63,676 bases of DNA from Syntrophobacter sp. SbD2 (GTDB lineage: Bacteria; Desulfobacterota; Binatia; UBA9968): NCBI GenBank assembly GCA_945889495.1, contig CAMDBU010000009.1, positions 1 to 63,676 of the forward strand, written 5' to 3'. Shown here piece by piece: positions 10,495 to 21,245 of this stretch. Position 1 is the first letter of the stretch; each line of letters begins with the position of its first letter. The translations under genes and the position numbers were made by a program. The notes beneath the pieces are model-generated. The model had not been told where the DNA came from and searched no databases. It was given only the letters and a program-made list of their open reading frames with translations.

Positions 10495-12201
10495 TTAACC
10501 CCTCGCGCTGTCGATCGATCCAGCTTCGCTTTCCGCCCGCGCCGCCATCTTCATCGGTGCCTCGACACCGAGGATGGCCAACCCCTTGCGAATGGTTTTT
10601 TGCACATTCGCCAAGAGCAACAAGCGCGCCCGGCTCAAGTCGATATCATCGGACACCACACGGTTGCGATTGTAGTAACGATGAAACTCGCCGGCCAGTT
10701 CTTGTAAATAGAAAACCATGCGGTGCGGTTCAAGCTCGCGCACCGACTCTTCTAAAACTTCGTTGAACAAGATCATCTGGCGAATCAGTTCCAACTCCTC
10801 GGCCAATTCCAAGCGCTCCACCGGCACCGAGGCGAGATCGCCCAGCGCCACGCCGTTTTTGGCCGCCTGGTCGAAGATGCTCGCCACCCGGGCATGGGCG
10901 TACTGGACATAGAACACCGGGTTTTCGCTCGATTGTTTTTTCGCCAGCTCCAAATCGAAATCGAGATGGCTGTCCGACTTGCGCATGAGAAAGAAAAACC
11001 GCGCCGCGTCGCACCCGACTTCTTGCAAGACATCTTCCAGCGCGACAAATTCACCGGTCCGTTTGCCCATGCGCACCGGTTCGCCGCCGCGGGTGAGCTG
11101 GACCATCTGCACCAGCACCACCTGCAAAGCGTTGGCGTCGTAGCCGAGCCCCTGCATGGCCGCCTTCAAGCGCGGCACATAGCCATGGTGATCGGCGCCC
11201 CAGACATTGATCAGCTTGGCGAACTGGCGCTCGAATTTGTTGCGATGATAAGCGATGTCGGCGGCGAAGTAGGTAAGCTCGCCGTCGCTCTTGATCACCG
11301 TGCGATCCTTGTCGTCGCCGTATTGGGTCGATCGGAACCACTCGGCGCCGTCGTTAGAATAGAGCAACCCCAGCTCGCGCAGGCGGGTCATCGATTGGCT
11401 CACTTCGTCGCGCTCGCGCATCGCCTTCTCGCTAAAATAGTTGTCGAACTCGATGCCGAAATCGGCCAGCTGGCCGCGAATGGTACCGAGCAGCGCATCA
11501 CCGCCATGCTGGCGGAAAAACTGCACCGCCGCGCCCTTGTCCTGCTTAAAATATTTGTCGCCATCGCGCGCCGCCACGTCGGCGGCGATCTCCATGACAT
11601 AGTCGCCGGGATAGCCGCCTTCGGGGAACTCCGAGGGCTGGCCCAACTTTTCCAAGTAGCGGGCGTAAAGCGACAGGCCGAGATTTTCCATCTGGTTGCC
11701 GGCGTCGTTGACGTAATACTCGCGCTCGACTTTGTAGCCGGTCGCTTCGTGCAAGCGGGCCAGGACATCGCCGATCACCGCCACCCGGCCATGGCCGACA
11801 TGAAGCGGCCCGGTGGGATTGACGCTGGCGAACTCCACCTGGACTTTTTCCCCATGGCCGATATCGATCCGGTCCAGCTTGCCGGCGGCGATGTCGCGCA
11901 GCTGGGCGAAGTAAAACTTCGGCGCGAAGGCGAAATTCAAAAACCCCGGCCCAGCGATCTCCTGGCGCGCCAGAATACCCTCGGCATCGTCGATGTTCTT
12001 AAGAATGTCTTCGGCGATCGCCCGCGGGCTTCTTTTCGCGCTCTTAGCCCAGAGCATGGCGACGTTGGACGATAGATCGCCAAACTCGCGCTGCTTGGGC
12101 GGCTCCAGTTGGAGCACCGGCAGTTGAGCAAGATCGAGCCCCGCGGCCACCGCCGTCTTCTCGACGGCTCGGCTCAGGAGCGCGTGCAGATGACTTCGCA
12201 T
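10495..12201 (-). CDS. argS: Arginyl-tRNA synthetase
   Basis: The 568-residue class I synthetase has the HIGH-type motif HVGH at residues 134-137 in GPLHVGHGR. An N-terminal additional domain recognises the tRNA, and the C-terminal anticodon-binding domain carries HRYYNRNRV. The KMSKS equivalent is MGKRTG, the relaxed form usual for ArgRS. It charges tRNA-Arg with arginine, and the family needs the tRNA for amino-acid activation. It is probably the first gene of the argS-SPOR-trpDCFBA-folC-lptD unit. Confidence 0.97.
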   Translation of the reverse strand: MRSHLHALLSRAVEKTAVAAGLDLAQLPVLQLEPPKQREFGDLSSNVAMLWAKSAKRSPRAIAEDILKNIDDAEGILARQEIAGPGFLNFAFAPKFYFAQLRDIAAGKLDRIDIGHGEKVQVEFASVNPTGPLHVGHGRVAVIGDVLARLHEATGYKVEREYYVNDAGNQMENLGLSLYARYLEKLGQPSEFPEGGYPGDYVMEIAADVAARDGDKYFKQDKGAAVQFFRQHGGDALLGTIRGQLADFGIEFDNYFSEKAMRERDEVSQSMTRLRELGLLYSNDGAEWFRSTQYGDDKDRTVIKSDGELTYFAADIAYHRNKFERQFAKLINVWGADHHGYVPRLKAAMQGLGYDANALQVVLVQMVQLTRGGEPVRMGKRTGEFVALEDVLQEVGCDAARFFFLMRKSDSHLDFDLELAKKQSSENPVFYVQYAHARVASIFDQAAKNGVALGDLASVPVERLELAEELELIRQMILFNEVLEESVRELEPHRMVFYLQELAGEFHRYYNRNRVVSDDIDLSRARLLLLANVQKTIRKGLAILGVEAPMKMAARAESEAGSIDSARG

Positions 12202-12359
12202 TGGATTTCTAAAAAAGCCCCCGCAGCACCGGCTGGCTAATTCGCCACCGGGTAGAGGAAACAGTCAATTTATTTGGAATGAACGACCAACGATGAAGCA
12301 ATGTAACTGAATGAAATCGCCCGTGCAAACCGAACTTCCAGTAGTGAACCTCGGCGCGA
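12202..12359 (-). promoter_or_regulatory. Leader region upstream of argS, promoter possible
   Basis: This 158-base gap precedes the long minus-strand run. On the minus strand a TTGACT hexamer (complement of 12263-12268) resembles a -35 box, but no matching -10 box sits at 17 bases. Close to the start codon a G-rich stretch is followed by six Ts, which could be a weak leader terminator. I see no leader peptide rich in arginine or tryptophan. Confidence 0.25.
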
Positions 12360-13028
12360 TCAGTTCTTAGGCGACTTGTGCAGCAGCCGGCGAATCTCCG
12401 GCGAAAACTCGCGCCTCGGTCGATTGTCATTAAGCCGGAACGGCGGCAGCGTCGGATCTTTGCGCGCGGCGGCGAGGTATTGGCGCTTGGTTACTGCTTG
12501 ATCGTGAACCCAATACTTCGGAAACCCACGGCGAAGCCGGCCGGCCGAGTTCCATTCGCGGGCGATGCCATGAAGTTTGCCGTCGTGCCAATATTTTTCA
12601 TCATGTACGGACTGCTGATCCGGTTCTAACCACCAGACAAATCCATGCAACAAGCCGTCACGCTGGGAATGAATCTCGGAAACATACCAGGGGCCGTCGG
12701 AATATCGATTGCGCCAGACATCGTAACCGGTGCCATGAACCATCTGGTAGGTGCCGATGACGCGGCCACCGCGATCGTATTGCTTCGCCGTTCCATGGAT
12801 TTTCCCATAGTAGAAGGGTTCGACAAGTTCCAGTTTGCCATCGTCACCCCAGGTGAGCTCGCGGCCATGCTTCTTACTGTCGCGCAACGGCGTCTCAAGG
12901 ATCAATTGACCCTGGGTGCTGTAAACGCGCCGGCCAACCGCTTTCCCGCCAATGCGGTACTCGCAAACCGTTGGACTCGCGCGCAACGCTTTGGCCCGCG
13001 CTGGAATATCGGATCTCTGCCGCGGCAT
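12360..13028 (-). CDS. MORN-variant repeat protein (YwqK-like), function unknown
   Basis: The 222-residue protein consists of short repeats of the MORN or YwqK type, with phrases such as HGTAKQYDRGGRVIG, HGFVWW and LHGIAREWNSAGRLRRGFP, from about residue 25 to 180. No signal peptide or membrane helix is visible. Database entries with this repeat are often labelled toxin-antitoxin YwqK family antitoxin, but that label rests on little and no toxin partner is adjacent. The C-terminal 40 residues are basic. I cannot name a function. Confidence 0.6.
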   Translation of the reverse strand: MPRQRSDIPARAKALRASPTVCEYRIGGKAVGRRVYSTQGQLILETPLRDSKKHGRELTWGDDGKLELVEPFYYGKIHGTAKQYDRGGRVIGTYQMVHGTGYDVWRNRYSDGPWYVSEIHSQRDGLLHGFVWWLEPDQQSVHDEKYWHDGKLHGIAREWNSAGRLRRGFPKYWVHDQAVTKRQYLAAARKDPTLPPFRLNDNRPRREFSPEIRRLLHKSPKN

Positions 13029-13070
13029 GGTGATTTCCGCTTTGGGTTGTGAAGAATGAAATCCGCGCCA

Positions 13071-13607
13071 CTAGCGCAACGACAAAAACTTCGCCGCCAC
13101 GTTTTCGACTAAGAACAGCGGTCCCGACTCAAAGAAGCGCACGCCCTCGGCGTGGGCCGCCTGGGCGTCGATGACCAGCACTGACGGTGCTGGATCATGG
13201 CGCCGCGCCACCGACTCGGCCTCCGCCGCGGTGACACTCAGATGGACGTACTGGCGGTCGCGTGGCTCAAGGCCGAGGCGCAGCATGGACTGCGCCAGAT
13301 CACGCGCCGAGCCGAAATAAAGCTGCGCTGGCGGCTCGGTGGCAGCGCCGGCGAGGTCGACGGCAAACGAATGGCCGTAGGTGGCGCGCACTTTGTCGTC
13401 GCGGATCTCGAAGCGCTTTTTCTCCGCTCCAGCGATGAGCGCGCGCACCTGCCCTTCGGTGACATCGTAAAAGCGTTCCTGCACCAGCGCCATGACATCG
13501 CGCCAAGGCGCGAAACCCTCGCCGTCAATCGCCAAGGGATACTCCTTGGGCTTGTGGCGCAGGAGAAAAGTTAGAAAGCGCGACAATCGTTCCGGTGCCA
13601 GCGCCAT
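13071..13607 (-). CDS. kptA: RNA 2'-phosphotransferase (Tpt1/KptA family)
   Basis: The 178-residue protein matches KptA, which removes an internal 2'-phosphate from RNA using NAD+ and yields ADP-ribose 1'',2''-cyclic phosphate. The Arg-His pair is R17-H18 in LLRHKP. The winged-helix N-lobe runs to about residue 70, and the arginine of RATYGHS is R74. The usual NAD-contacting HGT tripeptide of the C-lobe reads FGS (F98-S100), a notable substitution. In bacteria the natural substrate is not established, because the fungal-type splicing pathway is absent. Neighbours on the same strand give no hint. Activity should be treated as unproven given the altered motif. Confidence 0.85.
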   Translation of the reverse strand: MALAPERLSRFLTFLLRHKPKEYPLAIDGEGFAPWRDVMALVQERFYDVTEGQVRALIAGAEKKRFEIRDDKVRATYGHSFAVDLAGAATEPPAQLYFGSARDLAQSMLRLGLEPRDRQYVHLSVTAAEAESVARRHDPAPSVLVIDAQAAHAEGVRFFESGPLFLVENVAAKFLSLR

Positions 13608-13617
13608 GGCCGCCTCG

Positions 13618-14496
13618 TTATTTTTTCGCCCCGGTGATGATGTCGTAGACGTTGCAGGCGATGCCGGTGGCCTCGTAGCCGTCCTGGCCGGTGGCCTGGG
13701 CGATGGAAAACATCTGATAGGCCAAGGCGACGAACGGCATCGGCACTTCCATCTCGCGCGCCATGTCGAGACCGAAACCGACGTCCTTGGGCATCCAGGA
13801 TTTGCGCGGCTTGTATTTCTTACTGACGATGATCTCCATGATCCGGTCGATGGCGACCGAATCCTGCTGGGAGTTTTTCAAGATCGTGCGAAAGGTGTCT
13901 TCGCTGAGACCGCCTTTTTTCAGCCACGCGCAGGTCTCAGCCAAGCTCAAGTGAATCACCGCGGCGAACATCGCCATGGCGTTTTTCACCAGCTTGGCGT
14001 TGCCCAGCTCACCGACGAAGATGATCTTGTTGCCCATCGCCTTGAAGATCTCTTGATGCTTGTCGAAGGTATCCTTGGAGCCCGACAGCCAGAGCGATAG
14101 AGTTCCCGCCGCCGCCGCCTCTTCGACGCCGCCCGCCGAGCCGTCGAGCACCGTCCAACCTTTTTTCCCGAGCTCGGCCTCGACGCCGACGATAGTCTTT
14201 TTATCGATGCTGCTGAAATCGATCCAAGTTTTCGCGCCGCTGCTGGCTTCATGGAGTCCGCCCTTGCCCAGCCCCACCGCTTGCACGGCCTGATTGTACG
14301 GCAACATCGAGCACACCACGTCGCAAGACTCCGCCACCGCCTTGGGCGAATCTTTGAACTGCGCGCCCTGGCTCTCTAAGCCTTTACATTGCTCGCGGCG
14401 CAAATCAGTAATCACCAACTTGTTGCCGGCCTTGATCAAGTTGGCCGCCATGCCGCTGCCCATGCCGCCGGTACCGATGAATCCTAACGTTGCCAT
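13618..14496 (-). CDS. NAD(P)-dependent beta-hydroxyacid dehydrogenase (3-hydroxyisobutyrate dehydrogenase family)
   Basis: The 292-residue protein has an N-terminal Rossmann fold with GFIGTGGMGSGMA at residues 5-17 and the substrate loop DGSAGGVEEAAAAG at 118-131. The catalytic lysine lies in GNAKLVKNAM (K168), followed by an all-helical C-terminal domain. The family oxidises beta-hydroxy acids such as 3-hydroxyisobutyrate or tartronate semialdehyde, or reduces glyoxylate or succinic semialdehyde. The substrate loop differs from the usual DAPVSGG, so the exact substrate is open. It ends 11 bases before kptA starts and may share a transcript with the upstream cupin gene. Confidence 0.9.
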   Translation of the reverse strand: MATLGFIGTGGMGSGMAANLIKAGNKLVITDLRREQCKGLESQGAQFKDSPKAVAESCDVVCSMLPYNQAVQAVGLGKGGLHEASSGAKTWIDFSSIDKKTIVGVEAELGKKGWTVLDGSAGGVEEAAAAGTLSLWLSGSKDTFDKHQEIFKAMGNKIIFVGELGNAKLVKNAMAMFAAVIHLSLAETCAWLKKGGLSEDTFRTILKNSQQDSVAIDRIMEIIVSKKYKPRKSWMPKDVGFGLDMAREMEVPMPFVALAYQMFSIAQATGQDGYEATGIACNVYDIITGAKK

Positions 14497-14580
14497 ATTG
14501 CCTCCCCATCCTCGGCTTCGCGAGGAATTTCAGATTTCAAATTTCACATTGCAAAATCGAACCGTCCGGCTCTCGGAGGT

Positions 14581-14961
14581 TCAATCGACCAACCGCACAC
14601 CCGCCGGCCAGAGCACCAGGACGACGGTCTCGCCGATCGCCCGCGGTGTGTGCACCGACTGGGGATCGAGAAACACCACATCGCCCTTTTCGTACTCGCC
14701 AGTCTCATCGGCGATCACGCCCTTGAGCACCAGATAAAACTCGCCGCCCAAATGCTCATGCTTGAGAAACGCCGCGGGCGAAGCGTCCGCGGCGATGCGA
14801 TAAAGCACCAGCTCGCGCTTACCCTCGCGCGCTAAGCGCGACATCTCCAGCCCATTGCCGAAGTCGCGCCAGGTCAAGCGATCCAACGCTCCATCGTCCA
14901 ACTGAAACGAGAGAAAATCGTTAAGCGAGCGGCGCAATACGCCAGTACCATTTTCCGCCAC
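14581..14961 (-). CDS. Cupin-domain protein (ChrR-like)
   Basis: The 126-residue protein is a single cupin. Metal-ligand candidates are H68, H70 and E74 in HEHLGGEFYLVLKG, with H104 in QSVHTP. This is the pattern of the anti-ECFsigma ChrR cupin and related small metal-binding cupins. No anti-sigma zinc domain precedes it, and no sigma factor lies nearby. An enzymatic or ligand-sensing role is possible. It lies divergent from the hybrid histidine kinase and 84 bases upstream of the dehydrogenase gene. Confidence 0.75.
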   Translation of the reverse strand: MAENGTGVLRRSLNDFLSFQLDDGALDRLTWRDFGNGLEMSRLAREGKRELVLYRIAADASPAAFLKHEHLGGEFYLVLKGVIADETGEYEKGDVVFLDPQSVHTPRAIGETVVLVLWPAGVRLVD

Positions 14962-15296
14962 GGCGATTTCCTATCACGCCTGTTCGGGGAACAAAAGACC
15001 GCAACGGGCGGAGCGCACTCGCTTAGAAAGCAAACCGTCATGATCCACTGCCGTGAGTCCGGCAGGGCGCTATCAGACTGTCAACTATGATTGGGCACCT
15101 ACTATGGGTGCTGTCCGCCGTTTAAGAACTTGAGAAAACTACCGATTACCGATCTATAAGCAATGTTGTGGGAATCTTCGGTCGGATCGGTGTTACGGAT
15201 GAGGCGAATTAATGTGCGACAACTTGCAAGACTGCGAAATTGCCGGGCACCGTCGACTTAAACCCCAAACCGCGCTGTCTTCCCGCACGCACAACC
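14962..15296. other. Divergent intergenic region between the cupin and kinase genes
   Basis: About 335 bases separate the two divergent genes when the kinase start is taken at 15297. It should hold promoters in both directions. I find no clear consensus promoter, no long repeat and no RNA gene. The right part, from 15240, would be coding if the in-frame TTG there is used. Confidence 0.4.
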
Positions 15297-19172
<3,876 letters not shown>

Positions 19173-19454
19173 TTCGACATCGCGTCGGTTGCGACCAGAG
19201 ATCGGCGCCCGTTCGATTGCGAGCACCGGGCACTGATGATCGCAGCGTCCCGGCGGCGGAGAATTTTCTACCCAGCTAGCGATGCAGTTCTTAGCGCGTC
19301 CCGGTCGAGGCCGCGGTCCACCATCGATCTCTGACGGCAGTTTTCATGCCTGTGAAAACAACCGCCGAGACTATCCCATTGCCACATGCTAAACTCCCGA
19401 ACTACCGGCACTCCCGGTCCGAGGGACAACATAGATATCCGCTCGACAACCCCG

Positions 19455-20954
19455 ATGAGCAGCAACGTATTTCTCTCTTACGCTTCCGAGCAGAGCGACG
19501 CCGCCGGCGCCATCGCCCTGGCGCTTAAAGACCGCGGCCACAGCGTGTTTCACGACCGCTCGTCCTTGCCGGCGGGCGAGGGATTCGACGCGCGCATCCA
19601 AGAAGCCATTGACGAATGCGATCTCTTGGTATTTCTGATCAGCCATGGGTCGGTCCAGAGCGGCCGCTACACGCTCACCGAGTTAAAATTCACCGAGCAG
19701 AAATGGCCCCATCCAGCCGGCCATGTGCTGCCAGTTTTGGTCGAGGCGGTGCCAAAGAGCGAAATCCCAACCTATCTGCGTGCGGTCACGCTGTTTCAAG
19801 CGAGAGGCAATCTTACCGCCGAAGTCGCCGCCGAAGTCGACCGCATGACCGCAGCTTGGTGGCGCCGCATGCTCAAGCCGCGGCGGCTGGTGCCGGTCAT
19901 CGCGGCTGCGCTCATCCTCGCCTTGGCGACCTCTTGGCTGGCCCAACATTTCACGCGCCGCGAGTTGGAGAGAAAAACCGCCGAACTGGTCAAGCAAAGC
20001 CTGGTGTTGGCCGACTCTGGCAACGTGAAGGAAGCTTGGAAGCTTTTGGACCAGGCGAAAAGTATCGCGCCGCAATCGGCTAGCGTCGCAGAGACCGAGG
20101 AAAGGTTGGTCATGAAGCCGCTGCGCGGGATCGGGCTTAGCTACGCCAGCTTCGATCGGAGCTTCTTCGATGATCTGACTAATCGGGTCACCCCGGTGCT
20201 CACGCGCGGCGCCGCCTCGGCGCAGGGCGAGCGATTGGCCAACCTACTGGCCCATCTGGGCTGGGCCGATTACCTGCGCCAGTTGGGCGGTATCAGCACC
20301 GATAATCCAGCCACTCAATATCGCCGCGCCGTCGAAGCCGATCCAAACAATCTGTACGCCCACGCCATGTGGGGATTTGAGCTGTTGCGAACGCGCCGGT
20401 CACCAACCCAACTGGTCGAGGCCAAGCGCCACTTTACGGTCGCTCTCGGGTCCAGGCGCGAGCGCGACTACTTGCGCCGCGTGCAGATCGCCGGCTTCAT
20501 GCAAAGCTACAGCAACGTCTGGATCGACGACCCGGAACGGCAAGTCGAGACCCTCAAGGTCGTCAATGAAATGCGCCTCAACGGCGAGAATTTTCCGAAA
20601 GGATGGGGACCGGGCACACTGGGCGGAAAGCTTTGGAGCATTTACGATTACACCGTTATCGGCGACAACAACTTGGCTGCGCTGCTGACCGGCCTACCCG
20701 CCAAAGAACAGCTCGCGTTGTTCCACTGGCTGTTCCCGGAAAACGAACCTTCTCCTGCCGGCGGCGGTGCTCCGCCACTATTCAACTACCTCTACGTCCG
20801 CGCCCAACTTCAGGAACACAGCGGCGCCGGCACCGAAGCACTCGACTCCTACCGGCGGCTGCTGCGCGAGTTCAGCGCGAAAGGTTACGACGGCTCTCAA
20901 GCATCCCAAACCGCCAACCGCGCCAAGGCGGCGATCAAGCGGTTGTCTAATTGA
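19455..20954 (+). CDS. TIR-domain protein with membrane anchor and TPR-like C-terminus
   Basis: From the ATG at 19455 the product has 499 residues. Residues 1-135 form a TIR domain, starting NVFLSYAS with the strand HSVFHDR. The putative catalytic glutamate of NAD-cleaving TIRs is E76 in TLTELKF. A hydrophobic helix at about 146-166 (VIAAALILALATSWLA) anchors it. The rest is helical with TPR-like repeats such as YRRAVEADPNNLYAHAMWG. This layout fits a membrane-bound receptor-type TIR protein whose C-terminal part senses or scaffolds. The frame extends upstream to 19386, but the TIR consensus begins at the chosen start. It lies next to a restriction-like cassette, so a role in defence is possible but not shown. 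Confidence 0.8.
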   Translation: MSSNVFLSYASEQSDAAGAIALALKDRGHSVFHDRSSLPAGEGFDARIQEAIDECDLLVFLISHGSVQSGRYTLTELKFTEQKWPHPAGHVLPVLVEAVPKSEIPTYLRAVTLFQARGNLTAEVAAEVDRMTAAWWRRMLKPRRLVPVIAAALILALATSWLAQHFTRRELERKTAELVKQSLVLADSGNVKEAWKLLDQAKSIAPQSASVAETEERLVMKPLRGIGLSYASFDRSFFDDLTNRVTPVLTRGAASAQGERLANLLAHLGWADYLRQLGGISTDNPATQYRRAVEADPNNLYAHAMWGFELLRTRRSPTQLVEAKRHFTVALGSRRERDYLRRVQIAGFMQSYSNVWIDDPERQVETLKVVNEMRLNGENFPKGWGPGTLGGKLWSIYDYTVIGDNNLAALLTGLPAKEQLALFHWLFPENEPSPAGGGAPPLFNYLYVRAQLQEHSGAGTEALDSYRRLLREFSAKGYDGSQASQTANRAKAAIKRLSN

Positions 20955-21077
20955 GTTGACAGTTCGCGCGAACGTAAGGGGACGTCCTATACTTCTCCTG
21001 TCAAATTGTCATGATATTAAAGCCTAAAGACCCTTTCTCTAAGATAAATCAAAAGTAAAGATTTGACCCTAATGACC
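20955..21077. other. Gene-poor left flank of the restriction-like cassette
   Basis: This AT-richer stretch follows the TIR gene. It contains ggggacgtcctatacttctc (from about 20980) and aaagatttgaccct (21057-21070), which resemble sequences I associate with relics of REP-associated transposases. No ORF of interest is present. The second motif has an imperfect inverted counterpart on the other side of the cassette at 27862-27877. Confidence 0.35.
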
Positions 21078-21212
21078 CTACTCAAAAATGCGTGCCGCAT
21101 CTGTCTCCTTCTGCATTGCGTGGCACGTCGCCAACTCGGTTTCATGGCCAAGATGCTTGTACATTCTCAGGGGGCCGACTTCATCGACGGATTCCTCCCT
21201 TTCCGCAAACAC
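21078..21212 (-). CDS. Possible 44-residue ORF downstream of the methylase
   Basis: A GTG at 21212 opens a 44-codon frame that ends in TAG. An AGAAGG sequence lies directly upstream. The product is charged and looks protein-like, with phrases such as LRMYKHLGHETELATC and MQKETDAARIFE. It starts 33 bases after the methylase stop. It could be a small accessory gene, the tail of a decayed gene (an internal ATG also exists), or chance. I do not recognise it. Confidence 0.3.
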   Translation of the reverse strand: MFAEREESVDEVGPLRMYKHLGHETELATCHAMQKETDAARIFE

Positions 21213-21245
21213 CTTCTACAAAATGAATGAGAGAGGGCGGCTGTT

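Noticed and set aside
10894-12075. 393-codon plus-strand frame opposite argS
   Set aside because: It lies entirely antisense to a clear ArgRS and has the arginine/histidine-rich look of a shadow ORF.
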